This document shows, piece by piece, positions 1-8,645 of a DNA stretch of 64,000 nucleotides. Each line of letters begins with the position of its first letter. Position 1 is the stretch's first letter. A model generated the notes under the pieces. That model ran no database searches and was not told the DNA's origin. It saw only the letters and a program-made list of their open reading frames with translations. Made by a program: the position numbers and the translations under genes. Source of the DNA: Paenibacillus qinlingensis (GTDB taxonomy: Bacteria > Bacillota > Bacilli > Paenibacillales > NBRC-103111); contig NZ_JABMKY010000016.1 in NCBI RefSeq assembly GCF_013204845.1, positions 62,001 to 126,000 on the forward strand, read 5' to 3'.

Positions 1-92
1 TAATAAATTTCATAATGATCATGGAAATGATTCACTAGCATTGTGTAGGGCTGTTCTCTGCGAATTCTTTCAATCTCGTAATGAAACAACAT
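1..92 (-). CDS. AraC-family transcriptional regulator, N-terminal fragment (cut by window edge)
   Basis: Reading leftwards from an ATG at 92, 30 codons stay open to the window edge. The peptide begins MLFHYEIERIR and contains HFHDHYEIY, the histidine-rich start of the cupin sensor domain common in AraC-type regulators of sugar genes. An AGAGGTG ribosome binding site lies just upstream of the ATG. The gene is divergent from the Gfo/Idh oxidoreductase at 250, so it plausibly regulates that operon. The DNA-binding part lies outside the window, so the family call rests on the short N-terminus only. Confidence 0.6.
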   Translation of the reverse strand, partial: MLFHYEIERIRREQPYTMLVNHFHDHYEIY

Positions 93-249
93 AGACACCT
101 CTCTAGGTTAGGTTCTGTCTCTCTATTTTACAGCAAGATATGCAAGGAAATAAAGGTATTGAGTAATATTTGATTAGAAACACAACAAATATTGTATTAA
201 TCTTGCTATAAGAGATGACATTCTTTTTAATCGAGAGGGGCATTAACTG
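93..249. promoter_or_regulatory. divergent control region with an 8-bp dyad
   Basis: This AT-rich stretch separates the AraC-type gene from the oxidoreductase operon. It holds a perfect inverted repeat, AATATTTG at 165-172 and CAAATATT at 186-193, separated by 13 bases. This spacing could suit a dimeric regulator, and the obvious candidate is the divergent AraC-type protein. A GAGAGGGG ribosome binding site precedes the ATG at 250. I could not assign a confident -35/-10 pair. Confidence 0.35.
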
Positions 250-1533
250 ATGAAAACACGTTATGCGATTGTAGGTACTGGTGGACGAGCTGAATTCTTC
301 TATGGTTCCATGGTAAAAGATTTTCAAGATACATCTGAGCTTGTAGCCATTTGTGATATTAACCAAACGCGCATGAACTTTACGAATGGCTTACTTGCGG
401 GCAAGTATGAGTATCATGCTGTTCCTACGTATAAAGCTGATCAATTCGAAGAAATGATCCGTAATGAGAAGCCGGATGTCATCATTGTAACTACGGTGGA
501 TCGTACACATCACACCTACATTATTAAAGCAATGGAACTTGGTTGTGATGTTATTTCGGAGAAACCGATGACAGTTGATGAAGAGAAATGCCAAGAAATT
601 TTGGATACGATTAAACGTACGGGCCGTCAGCTTCGTGTTACGTTTAACTACCGTTATGCACCGCACAATACGAAAATTCGGGAGTTAATTATGGATGGAA
701 CGATTGGTGACGTCCACTCCGTTCATTTCGAATGGTTGCTCAATACAGAGCATGGCGCCGACTATTTCCGCAGATGGCACCGTGATAAACGCAATGGCGG
801 CGGGTTGCTTGTGCACAAGTCAACGCATCACTTTGATTTGGTTAACTTCTGGTTAGGGACACAGCCTGAGACTGTTTTTGCCATGGGAGATCTGATGTTT
901 TATGGGAAAGCCAATGCAGAGAAACGCGGCGAAACGAAGTTCTATCAACGTGCTACAGGGAATGAGTATGCGAAAGAGGATCCTTTTGGACTTCAATTGG
1001 ATAAAAATGAACATCTCAAAGGGCTCTATTTGGATGCTGAGCATGAGGATGGTTATCAGCGTGATCAGAGCGTTTTTGGTGACGGGATCTCCATTGAAGA
1101 TACGATGGGCGTGATGGTTCGTTACAAAAATAAAGCGATTCTGACGTACTCCTTGAATGCCTACTTGCCTTGGGAAGGCTTTAATGTGAATATTAACGGC
1201 AGCAAAGGTCGTATTGAAATGAAAGTTGTTGAGAAATCTTACGTAAATTCAGGCGGAGATAAAGCGGATGAGGGTGCGTTGAAAGCGAAAACGATTACGG
1301 TATTCCCGATGTTTGCAGCACCTTACCAAGTTGAAATCGAAGAAGGCGTTGGCGGCCACGGTGGTGGCGATCCGGTTCTGTTGCAGGATATCTTCGACAA
1401 GCCATCCGACGATCGTTTCAACCGCGCGGCATCTCATGTAGATGGAGCGATGTCTATTCTTACAGGTATTGCTGGCAATATTTCATTGCGTACAGGGCAA
1501 CCAGTTGCTGTAGATAAACTTGTGAAATTTTAG
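250..1533 (+). CDS. Gfo/Idh/MocA-family NAD(P)-dependent oxidoreductase
   Basis: The 427-residue protein starts with a Rossmann fold (MKTRYAIVGTGGRAEFF) and carries the EKPMTVDEE motif typical of Gfo/Idh/MocA dehydrogenases near residue 100. The C-terminal half matches the GFO_IDH_MocA substrate domain, with a KSTHHFDL segment near residue 195 as in family members acting on sugars or sugar acids. It is soluble and has no signal peptide. A strong GAGAGGGG ribosome binding site precedes the ATG. It is followed 22 bases later by an alpha/beta hydrolase, so the two probably form an operon controlled by the divergent AraC-type gene. The substrate cannot be named. A role in oxidising or epimerising a plant-derived sugar is an inference from its neighbours. 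Confidence 0.85.
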   Translation: MKTRYAIVGTGGRAEFFYGSMVKDFQDTSELVAICDINQTRMNFTNGLLAGKYEYHAVPTYKADQFEEMIRNEKPDVIIVTTVDRTHHTYIIKAMELGCDVISEKPMTVDEEKCQEILDTIKRTGRQLRVTFNYRYAPHNTKIRELIMDGTIGDVHSVHFEWLLNTEHGADYFRRWHRDKRNGGGLLVHKSTHHFDLVNFWLGTQPETVFAMGDLMFYGKANAEKRGETKFYQRATGNEYAKEDPFGLQLDKNEHLKGLYLDAEHEDGYQRDQSVFGDGISIEDTMGVMVRYKNKAILTYSLNAYLPWEGFNVNINGSKGRIEMKVVEKSYVNSGGDKADEGALKAKTITVFPMFAAPYQVEIEEGVGGHGGGDPVLLQDIFDKPSDDRFNRAASHVDGAMSILTGIAGNISLRTGQPVAVDKLVKF

Positions 1534-1555
1534 CTTGTGACGGAGGTTGAGTCCG

Positions 1556-2572
1556 ATGTGGAGTCCTGACGCGAGTATGGAACAGCTCTATCGCGCTTTC
1601 GAATCGAAACGTGAGCAGAGTCGTACGGAATGGGCTGAACATGCGAAAGCTCATATGAAAAAGCGCTTGGCTGACTCCTTAGCGGTGACCGTGGAAGAAC
1701 AGGACGATCTTCGTCCTGTTCTTCTTGATCGTGCCCAGTTTGAGGATCATGTCCGGGAGCGAATTGAAATCGGTACGTTTTGGGGTTTTCGGGTTCCTGT
1801 GTATGTGCTGTTGCCCAAAGGAGATTCTCAAAAGCGTGCTGGCGTACTGGCTCTGCATGGTCATGGCTATGGGAGCAGGCAAATCGTAGGCTTGAACGCT
1901 GATGGAACGGAACATGAGGGCGAATGGGATCTTCATGGCAACTACGCGCTAGAGCTGGTGAGGCGCGGCTTCGTCGTTGTAGTCCCTGAAATCCTAGGCT
2001 TCGGTGATCGGCGCTTGGAGGAAGATCAGAAGGATGGACAAGTGGGGAACTCTTCCTGCCAGACACTTGCTTCTCATCTTATGCTATATGGGATGTCTAT
2101 AGCTGGGGTGCGTGTTCATGAGGCGATGCGTGTGTTGGATTACGTCGTAACACGTGAGGAAGTAGACGCAAGTCGAATCGGTTGTTTTGGATTCTCGGGT
2201 GGCGGCTTACTTGCTGCTTACACGGCCGTATTAGATGAACGCATTCAGGCATCGGTCCTGTGCGCGTTCACCAATACATTTAAGCGCAGTATCATGGGCA
2301 TTCGGCATTGCATTGATAACTATCTGCCTGCTGCGCTCGAATTCGCGGAACTGCCAGAACTCATTGGTTTGCTTGCTCCGCGCCCGTTGTTCATTGCTTC
2401 AGGCAGACAGGATCCGATTTTCCCCGTTGATGGGGTGGAAACAGCTGTTTCCTACTTGGAGCGTGAGTATGCGTTGGCGGGAGCGCCAGAGCAACTGGGT
2501 GTACATCTCTATGATGGTGTTCATGAAGTGAATGGGAGTCAGGCGTATCCATGGTTGGTGAAAAATCTGTAA
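1556..2572 (+). CDS. alpha/beta hydrolase of the dienelactone hydrolase / acetyl xylan esterase type
   Basis: About 338 residues with an alpha/beta hydrolase fold. The segment GVLALHGHG near residue 95 is the oxyanion-hole strand, and GCFGFSGGG near residue 205 is a nucleophile elbow with Ser in a G-x-S-G-G context. A late Asp (SGRQDP) and His (DGVHEV) complete a likely triad. There is no signal peptide, so it acts in the cytoplasm. I chose the ATG at 1556 because CGGAGG lies nine bases upstream; an in-frame TTG at 1547 is too close to it. It sits 22 bases behind the oxidoreductase and ahead of a terminator, so it ends that operon. Deacylation of an imported sugar is a reasonable but unproven role. 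Confidence 0.8.
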   Translation: MWSPDASMEQLYRAFESKREQSRTEWAEHAKAHMKKRLADSLAVTVEEQDDLRPVLLDRAQFEDHVRERIEIGTFWGFRVPVYVLLPKGDSQKRAGVLALHGHGYGSRQIVGLNADGTEHEGEWDLHGNYALELVRRGFVVVVPEILGFGDRRLEEDQKDGQVGNSSCQTLASHLMLYGMSIAGVRVHEAMRVLDYVVTREEVDASRIGCFGFSGGGLLAAYTAVLDERIQASVLCAFTNTFKRSIMGIRHCIDNYLPAALEFAELPELIGLLAPRPLFIASGRQDPIFPVDGVETAVSYLEREYALAGAPEQLGVHLYDGVHEVNGSQAYPWLVKNL

Positions 2573-2579
2573 AAAATAG

Positions 2580-2614
2580 AAAGACTACTGAATATTGTTC
2601 AGTAGTCTTTTTTT
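2580..2614. terminator. bidirectional rho-independent terminator
   Basis: A perfect 12-bp stem, arms 2581-2592 and 2598-2609, encloses the 5-base loop TATTG. T runs follow on the plus strand and T-rich sequence follows on the minus strand. It lies between the convergent hydrolase and ymaF genes and probably serves both. Confidence 0.85.
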
Positions 2615-2619
2615 GACAT

Positions 2620-2997
2620 TTATTTTACACGTTGACGAATAATACTCTCAATAATTAATTTGTGCCCAACGACAACGCCAAGACGAATGACACCTGTAGT
2701 TCTGCCAGATATGATGTGGCGATGTCCATCTGCAATGTTTGTTGATATTTGAAAACGATGAAAATGATTCACGCCTACACCGATGTTGAGACCTGTACGA
2801 CCGGAATACGTGTGGCGATGTCCGTCAGCTGTTGTCGTGATGCCTTGGAAAGTGTGACGGTGTCTGCCATCCTCGGGAATCACAATGTCACTTAAATTAC
2901 CGAAAGAATGCCGATGGTTTTGTGTGAGAGATGTCAAACCCTCCATGCGATGTCTGAATTGAACGGGGCCGCCTGATCCTTGCTTGATTCTAGCCAT
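2620..2997 (-). CDS. ymaF: YmaF-family histidine-rich repeat protein
   Basis: This 125-residue protein carries five spaced His-rich turns: NHRHSF, GRHRHTF, GHRHTY, NHFHRF and GHRHII. This is the pattern of the YmaF family of Bacilli, whose function is not established. The regular HRH clusters suggest metal binding or a repeated beta structure, but that is inference. It has no signal peptide or membrane helix. It stands alone between a shared terminator and mgsA. A perfect 16-bp palindrome at 3080-3095 lies in its upstream region and contains a TATAAT on the coding strand. Confidence 0.75.
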   Translation of the reverse strand: MARIKQGSGGPVQFRHRMEGLTSLTQNHRHSFGNLSDIVIPEDGRHRHTFQGITTTADGHRHTYSGRTGLNIGVGVNHFHRFQISTNIADGHRHIISGRTTGVIRLGVVVGHKLIIESIIRQRVK

Positions 2998-3140
2998 TGT
3001 CTATCATCCTTTCAAGAAGAGATGATATTAAGGTATGCAAATCATAGTGGACTGGCTTGGTCAAGAGGCTAGTTAATAGGAATATTATAATATTCTGAAA
3101 GGTAGATTGGCAGTAGATTCTTCTATAATTTCAGGCAGTC

Positions 3141-3575
3141 TTATTTGTGGTCTGTACCATTCAATCGTGGGGAATCATATTTGCGAATTTCTTCGCGCCA
3201 AGAGAGGAAGCCGTTTTCCATAGCTCTAATTAGCATTTCTGCTGTTCCAAGATTAGTCGCGAGAGGGATTTGTTGCACATCACAGAGGCGAAGGAGCGCT
3301 GTAATATCGGGTTCATGACCTAATGCTGAGATCGGATCACGGAAAAAAATGAGCAAGTCAATGTCATCCATGGCGATCATAGCACCAATCTGCTGATCCC
3401 CACCATACGGGCCTGAGCGTAGTCGAATCACGTCCAGCTTTGCTGCTTCACTAATTCTTCTTCCTGTAGTTCCTGTTGCATAGAGCTGGTGTTTTTGGAA
3501 AATATGCTTATAAGCAATTACGAAGTCCACGAGCAAGTTTTTGTACACATCATGCGCAACGAGTGCAATATTCAT
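3141..3575 (-). CDS. mgsA: methylglyoxal synthase
   Basis: The 144-residue protein begins MNIALVAHD and contains the family signatures [27 protein letters not shown] and ATNLGTAE. These form the phosphate-binding and catalytic site that converts dihydroxyacetone phosphate to methylglyoxal plus phosphate. The length is usual for bacterial MgsA. The enzyme is a bypass of lower glycolysis under carbon excess or phosphate limitation. It is relevant here because the rhamnose pathway nearby also yields dihydroxyacetone phosphate, but physical linkage is loose. It is divergent from ypsA. Confidence 0.95.
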   Translation of the reverse strand: MNIALVAHDVYKNLLVDFVIAYKHIFQKHQLYATGTTGRRISEAAKLDVIRLRSGPYGGDQQIGAMIAMDDIDLLIFFRDPISALGHEPDITALLRLCDVQQIPLATNLGTAEMLIRAMENGFLSWREEIRKYDSPRLNGTDHK

Positions 3576-3817
3576 TCCTATCCGCTCCTTTTATGTCATG
3601 TAAATTAACATAATTATTTGTGTTAAGATCAGAATATCGCAAAATAATTAAAAATTCAATCATTATTTTGATAAAAACAGTCATAATATTGTCTTTAAGT
3701 CATTGTCGTGAATGTTCGTGTTATATTAACTGACATAATTATTATGAGAAACACCTCCTTTCTAATTAGAATCATCTGTGCTAACCTTTTAGGAGTATTA
3801 ACTAGGAGGTGAACTCG
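3576..3817. promoter_or_regulatory. divergent intergenic region between mgsA and ypsA
   Basis: This very AT-rich stretch must contain both promoters. An 11-base word ACATAATTATT occurs twice, near 3609 and 3734, about 125 bases apart. I see no confident operator or promoter pair beyond this repeat. AGGAGG at 3804-3809 is the ribosome binding site of ypsA. Confidence 0.3.
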
Positions 3818-4444
3818 ATGAAACGCGTACTGATTACAGGGTACAAAGCGAATGAACTTGGTATTTTCTCATTGAAGCATCCTGGCATTCCGATAATCAA
3901 AAAAGCAATTCAAAAGCGGATCATCGCTTTAATAGATGACGGGCTCGAATGGGTTGTTGTAAGTGGGCAATGGGGGGTAGAACTGTGGGCGGCAGAGGCT
4001 GTGCTAGAGCTGAGAGAGCGTACCTATCCTGAGTTGAAGCTTGCTGTGCTTACGCCATTTTTGGAGCAAGAAGAGAAGTGGAGCGACGATAAAAAGGGAT
4101 GCTACGCTAGCGTGATGCAGCGGGCCAATTACGTCAACAGTATAACGAAGACTAAATATGAGGGGCCTTGGCAGTTTAAAGAGAGGGACAAGTTTCTTCT
4201 GCGAAACTCTGATGGCATTCTGCTGGTCTATGATGAAGAGACAGAGGGTTCTCCGAAATTCATGAAATTGCAGGCTGCTCAAATTGCCGCGCATCATACC
4301 TATCCGATCATAACGATCAACGCTTTCGATTTGCAGAATGTGGCCGAGGACGAGCACGGAGATTACGGCGGCGACATCCAAGATGACATGTCTGGGGATT
4401 CAGTTAGTAGTGGAGATAAGTGGCATTTTGACGATGACATTTAG
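3818..4444 (+). CDS. ypsA: YpsA-family SLOG-domain protein (DUF1273)
   Basis: About 208 residues matching YpsA. It has an N-terminal Rossmann-like SLOG fold (VLITGYKANELGIF), the VVSGQWGVELW loop near residue 48, and LLVYDEETEGSPK near residue 145. The family resembles DprA/LOG nucleotide-binding proteins. B. subtilis YpsA influences cell division and stress responses, but its ligand is unknown. AGGAGG ends eight bases before the ATG at 3818, so I prefer this start to an upstream in-frame GTG at 3809. The acidic tail (roughly the last 25 residues, rich in D, E, G and S) is not part of the core domain. Confidence 0.85.
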   Translation: MKRVLITGYKANELGIFSLKHPGIPIIKKAIQKRIIALIDDGLEWVVVSGQWGVELWAAEAVLELRERTYPELKLAVLTPFLEQEEKWSDDKKGCYASVMQRANYVNSITKTKYEGPWQFKERDKFLLRNSDGILLVYDEETEGSPKFMKLQAAQIAAHHTYPIITINAFDLQNVAEDEHGDYGGDIQDDMSGDSVSSGDKWHFDDDI

Positions 4445-4530
4445 GCCGACTGACTCTCCTCCCGGCATCTAGCCTTCCGAATAAAGAGAGAACTGTCCAA
4501 TACAACCACCAAACTGTCTCGGTACACCAT

Positions 4531-4800
4531 AGCTACTCAACAAACATCAAACTTGGCTCCGTGCGTGCACCAAAGCTACTCAACAAACATTAAACTTGGC
4601 TCCGTGCACCATAGCTACTCAACAAACATCAATCTTGCCTCCGTGCGTTATAGTTACGCAACAAACATCGAACTCGCCTCCATGCATCATAGCTACTCAA
4701 CAAACATCGAACATTCCTCCGTGCACCACAGTTACTCAACAAACATCGAACTTGTCCCCATGCATCATAGCTACTCAACAAACATCGAATTTGTCTCTAA
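4531..4800. repeat. 39-bp tandem array, seven copies
   Basis: Copies of AGCTACTCAACAAACAT begin at 4531, 4574, 4613, 4652, 4691, 4730 and 4769. The period is 39 bases except for the first step, which is 43 because GTGC is duplicated. The copies abut, so there are no unique spacers. Because 39 is divisible by three and the unit lacks stops, two plus-strand frames stay open. I see no convincing ribosome binding site, so I treat this as a noncoding minisatellite downstream of ypsA. Confidence 0.85.
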
Positions 4801-4859
4801 ACTCACCTTTCTGTTACTCGATGTTTACCGAAGACTCCTCCAACATCCACCCTCACGAT

Positions 4860-5045
4860 TAAATGGAAAACATACAGTTAAATTCAGCATTCTAGGCGAC
4901 AAAATTGAACTAAATGGAAAATATGTGGTTAATATTTGGTTTTTTACTTGAAACAGTGGTTTTAGCTGAAAATAGCTGTAGGTTATCCAGTTAATGTGCT
5001 TCAAAAGGTAATTTCCCCAGAATTAGCTGTATGTTTTCCAGTTAT
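4860..5045. repeat. interspersed imperfect palindromes of the AACTGTA/TACAGTT family
   Basis: Four related elements lie here: around 4861-4883, 4913-4935, 4970-4998 and 5022-5046. The first contains GGAAAACATACAGTTAA, and the later two read as its reverse complement (AGCTGTATGTTTTCCAGTTA). The same family recurs at 53700-53885. From 5046 to 5215 I see nothing except several copies of the word ACTCGAT or its complement. Confidence 0.6.
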
Positions 5046-5221
5046 TGTACGGATGGAGCGTCGTTGTTGTGGAATTCAGAAGAAAACCCACACATTCGCA
5101 GATTAGAACAGCGGCGCTTGACCTTTCTACTCGATATCACCCTAATATTTCCCTTGTAATCGAGTCAATCCATTCATTTTAATACTCGATACACGGAATT
5201 ATCTGTGTTTGCTTTTGCCTA

Positions 5222-5289
5222 AAACAAACATAAAAATAATTATTCAAATACAAACAAAGATGTGTTAAGATGAAACCATCAAAAACAAA
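5222..5289 (+). promoter_or_regulatory. rhamnose operon promoter with three phased AAACAAA repeats
   Basis: AAACAAA occurs at 5222-5228, 5252-5258 and 5283-5289, with spacings of 30 and 31 bases, about three helical turns. A sigma-A-like promoter fits between them: TTCAAA at 5243-5248, a 17-base spacer and TAAGAT at 5266-5271. The middle repeat lies inside the spacer. The phased direct repeats are what one expects for a DeoR-family repressor, and one is encoded at 10245. The assignment is inference. Confidence 0.55.
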
Positions 5290-5328
5290 CACATACACAT
5301 GGGATGTAAAACTTAGGAGGGTACTTAC

Positions 5329-7398
5329 ATGGTTGCGAATTTATGGGATGCTTCAAAAGCGAATGCAGTATCGAAAGGCGTAGAGGAAATTGTTTATCGT
5401 TCTAACTTATTAGGTACAGATCGCGCTGTTTGTAACTGGGGCGGCGGCAACACTTCTTACAAAACAATAGAGAAAGACTTCCGTGGTCGCGATGTAGAAA
5501 TCATGTGGGTTAAAGGTAGCGGTTCGGACCTTGGAACAATGAAAGCAAAGAATTTCACAGGTCTACGTATGGAAGATATTCGTCCCTTGATCGAGCGTGA
5601 CGAAATGACTGATGAAGAAATGGTTGCTTACCTAGCCAACTGTATGATCGACAGCAAGCACCCGCGTGCTTCCATTGAGACGCTTTTACATGCCTTTTTA
5701 CCATTCAAAAACGTTGACCACACGCACCCAGATGCGATTATCTCGCTCTGCTGTGCACACAATGGACGTGAGCTTGCGAAAGAAATTTACGGCGACCGTT
5801 TCGTGTGGGTACCTTATGTGCGTCCTGGTTTTACACTTTCCAAAATGATCGCTGATGGCGTTCGCAACAATCCAAAGGCTGAGCTTGTCCTGATGGAGAA
5901 GCATGGTCTAGTAACTTGGGGCGAAACGTCCGAAGAAAGCTACCTCAAAACGATTGCCATCATTAATGAAGCAGCAAGCTTCATTGAAGCTCTCGTGAAC
6001 GAAGCGAACCTATATGGCGGCTCCAAATACGAATCTCTTAGTGTAGAAGCTCGCAGCGAACTATTGGCACAAGTTCTTCCAGTTGTACGCGGTGCGGTAA
6101 GCAACGAAAAGAAAATGATCCTCACCATTGACAGTGCAGACGATGTGCTTCAATTTGTAAACAGCCGTGATGCAGCGACGTTATCCCAAGTAGGTGCAGC
6201 TTGCCCGGATCACCTTGTTCATACGAAAATGAAGCCTTTATATATTGATTGGAACCCAACAACAGGTGACGCAGCTTCCTTAACTGAAGCACTTAAAGCT
6301 GGTATAGAAGCTTACAAAGAAGAGTACAAGGCTTATTTTGACCGTAACAAAAATGAAGGCGACGTTATCAATGAAGCAGCTCCACGTGTTATCCTTATTC
6401 CAGGGATCGGAATGATCAACACCGGCAAAAGCTGGGCTATGGCACAGATTAGCGGCGCACTTTACCACCGTGCGATTTCCGTTATGAGAGGTGCTACAGC
6501 GCTTGGAACGTTCGTATCCCTTAGCGAAAATGAATCCTACAATGTTGAGTACTGGCCTCTTGAACTTTATAAACTAACATTAGCTCCTGCAGAAGCTGAA
6601 TTCTCCCGTCAAGTTGCTTTCATCACTGGTGGCGCGGGCGGAATCGGAAGTGTAACAGCTCGTCAATTCTTGAAAGATGGCGCACACGTTGTACTTGCGG
6701 ACTTGAACCTTGAAGGCGCTCAGAAGCTGGCAGCAGAACTTAACGAACAATATGGCGATAATAGAGCGATTGCTGTCCGCATGGACGTAACGAAGGAAGA
6801 AGAAGTAGAAGCAGCTTTCCGGGAATCCATTCTTAGCTACGGCGGAATCGATATTATCGTGAATAACGCAGGTCTTGCGACTTCCAGTCCTTTTGACGAA
6901 ACATCCCTTAAAGAGTGGAACTTGAACATGAACGTGCTTAGCACAGGGTATTTCCTTGTAGCGAGAGAAGCGTTTAAAATTATGAAAAAGCAAACCATTG
7001 GTGGCAGCATGGTATTCGTAGGCTCCAAGAACTCCGTATTCGCAGGGAAAAATGCTTCCGCATACTCCACGGCTAAAGCGGCAGAGATTCACTTGGCACG
7101 TTGTATTGCAGCAGAAGGCGGCGAGTTTGGAATTCGCGTGAACTCCGTATTGCCAGATGCGATCCTTCAAGGATCCGCGATTTGGAATTCCAACTGGCGC
7201 AATGAGCGTGCTGCTGCCTACGGAATTGAACCGGATCAATTGGAAGAGCACTACCGTAAGAGAACGACGTTGCTTGTTAATATTTTCCCCAAAGATGTGG
7301 CAGAAGCTATCGTGTACTTCGCATCATCCAAAGCAGCTAAAACAACAGGTTGCATGATCACAGTGGATGGTGGCGTACCTGCTGCCTTCACACGCTAA
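5329..7398 (+). CDS. rhaEW: bifunctional rhamnulose-1-phosphate aldolase / short-chain dehydrogenase
   Basis: This 689-residue fusion has an N-terminal class II aldolase part (roughly 1-400) and a C-terminal short-chain dehydrogenase (roughly 424-689). The aldolase shows GGGNTSYK near residue 30, the metal-site HTHPDA near 130 and KHGLVTWGE near 190. The dehydrogenase shows the cofactor loop TGGAGGIG near 430, NNAG near 512 and the catalytic YSTAK near 577. The aldolase cleaves L-rhamnulose-1-phosphate to dihydroxyacetone phosphate and L-lactaldehyde; the second domain oxidises the lactaldehyde. This architecture is known as RhaEW (YuxG in B. subtilis). AGGAGG ends eight bases before the ATG. 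It is the first gene of the rha operon. Confidence 0.93.
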   Translation: MVANLWDASKANAVSKGVEEIVYRSNLLGTDRAVCNWGGGNTSYKTIEKDFRGRDVEIMWVKGSGSDLGTMKAKNFTGLRMEDIRPLIERDEMTDEEMVAYLANCMIDSKHPRASIETLLHAFLPFKNVDHTHPDAIISLCCAHNGRELAKEIYGDRFVWVPYVRPGFTLSKMIADGVRNNPKAELVLMEKHGLVTWGETSEESYLKTIAIINEAASFIEALVNEANLYGGSKYESLSVEARSELLAQVLPVVRGAVSNEKKMILTIDSADDVLQFVNSRDAATLSQVGAACPDHLVHTKMKPLYIDWNPTTGDAASLTEALKAGIEAYKEEYKAYFDRNKNEGDVINEAAPRVILIPGIGMINTGKSWAMAQISGALYHRAISVMRGATALGTFVSLSENESYNVEYWPLELYKLTLAPAEAEFSRQVAFITGGAGGIGSVTARQFLKDGAHVVLADLNLEGAQKLAAELNEQYGDNRAIAVRMDVTKEEEVEAAFRESILSYGGIDIIVNNAGLATSSPFDETSLKEWNLNMNVLSTGYFLVAREAFKIMKKQTIGGSMVFVGSKNSVFAGKNASAYSTAKAAEIHLARCIAAEGGEFGIRVNSVLPDAILQGSAIWNSNWRNERAAAYGIEPDQLEEHYRKRTTLLVNIFPKDVAEAIVYFASSKAAKTTGCMITVDGGVPAAFTR

Positions 7399-7424
7399 TT
7401 CAACTAATAGGAGGCAATAAACCA

Positions 7425-8645
7425 ATGAGCGATAAAGCCTACGCATTATTCGAAGAACAACAAGCCCTGAGAGGCATTGATATAGCAGCAGTCAAAGCGA
7501 AGCTAAAAGCACTTAAAGTTGAGACACCTTCATGGGGCTATGGAGACTCGGGAACACGTTTCAAAGTTTACAAACAAACAGGCGTGCCGCGTAATCCCTT
7601 TGAGAAATTCGAAGATGCAGCGCAAGTGCACAAACTGACGGGTGTTTGCCCGTCGGTTGCCATCCACATCCCATGGGATAAAGTGGACGACTATGCGAAG
7701 CTGAAGCAGCACGCGTCTGATCTAGGCGTATCCATTGGTGCGGTGAACCCGAACCTTTTCCAAGAAGATGATTACATCTTTGGCAGCGTAACAAATTCGA
7801 ACGCAGCGATTCGCCGCAAAGCGACGGATCACTTGCTAGAGTGCGTTGACATCGCCAAAACAGTAGGCTCCGATGTGCTGAGCTTATGGTTCGCAGACGG
7901 TTCCAACTATCCAGGGCAAGTGGATATCCGAGCGCGTAAAGCATGGATGTACGAGTCATTGAAGGAAATGTATAACGCAATGTCACCAAGCATGCGTATG
8001 TTAATTGAATATAAGTTCTATGAGCCAGCTTTCTATCACACGGATCTAGCTGATTGGGGGATGGCGTTCAATTTGGCTAACAAATTGGGTCCACAAGCCG
8101 AAGTCCTCGTAGATACAGGACATCACCCGCAAGGAACGAACATTGAGCATATTGTGACGTACTTGTTGGATGAAAATAAATTAGGCGGATTCCACTTCAA
8201 CTCCCGTAAATACGGCGATGACGATCTGATCGTAGGTTCAGTGAACCCGTATGAATTGTTCTTAATCTTCTACCAAATCATTGATGCAGCGAACGACAAG
8301 AACCCACAAATTCGTCAAGCTGCTGATAACATTGCGTACATGATCGACCAAAGTCACAACATTGAGCGTAAAATCCCTGCGATGCTGCGTTCCGTACTTA
8401 ACGTACAAACGCAATATGCGAAAGCACTTCTAATCAACCTTGAAGAAGTTCGTGCTGCACAAGCGAACCAAGATGTTCTTGGTGCCGAAGATGCGGTTCG
8501 TAAAGCTTTTGAATTTGATGTAACGCCTCTGCTTCAAGCTGTTCGTGAAGAAATAGGCGTTCCGGTTGACCCAATGAAAGCTTACTTGGCAAGCGGCTAT
8601 GACGAGAAAATTAACGCGCGTGGCAAAGGCGGTGCAAGCTGGTGA
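7425..8645 (+). CDS. rhaI: L-rhamnose isomerase, Gram-positive RhaI type
   Basis: The protein has 406 residues from the ATG at 7425, which follows the ribosome binding site TAGGAGG. It matches the RhaI branch found in Actinobacteria and Bacillota, not E. coli RhaA. Recognisable segments are SWGYGDSGTRFK, HIPWDKVDDY, the metal-binding region EYKFYEPAFYHTD, DTGHHPQGTN and FHFNSRKYGDDDL. It is a TIM-barrel enzyme converting L-rhamnose to L-rhamnulose. It lies 26 bases after rhaEW and its TGA overlaps the GTG start of rhaB by four bases, indicating translational coupling. An in-frame ATG at 7350 lies inside rhaEW and is not the start. Confidence 0.93.
   Translation: MSDKAYALFEEQQALRGIDIAAVKAKLKALKVETPSWGYGDSGTRFKVYKQTGVPRNPFEKFEDAAQVHKLTGVCPSVAIHIPWDKVDDYAKLKQHASDLGVSIGAVNPNLFQEDDYIFGSVTNSNAAIRRKATDHLLECVDIAKTVGSDVLSLWFADGSNYPGQVDIRARKAWMYESLKEMYNAMSPSMRMLIEYKFYEPAFYHTDLADWGMAFNLANKLGPQAEVLVDTGHHPQGTNIEHIVTYLLDENKLGGFHFNSRKYGDDDLIVGSVNPYELFLIFYQIIDAANDKNPQIRQAADNIAYMIDQSHNIERKIPAMLRSVLNVQTQYAKALLINLEEVRAAQANQDVLGAEDAVRKAFEFDVTPLLQAVREEIGVPVDPMKAYLASGYDEKINARGKGGASW

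Noticed and set aside
3080-3095. Perfect 16-bp AT palindrome upstream of ymaF as an operator
   Set aside because: In such AT-rich sequence it can be explained by the TATAAT -10 element and chance; no second site supports it.
4531-4800. Possible CRISPR array (also considered at 31621-31830 and 50230-50440)
   Set aside because: The repeats are contiguous with no unique spacers of constant length, and no cas gene is present in the window.
4553-4951. Open frame of 132 codons across the 39-bp array
   Set aside because: It exists because the unit is stop-free and a multiple of three long. A second frame is also open, the start is a TTG without a ribosome binding site, and the tail runs into other repeats.
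6580-7251. Minus-strand frame of 223 codons inside rhaEW
   Set aside because: It is antisense to the conserved dehydrogenase domain of rhaEW and has no recognisable protein features.
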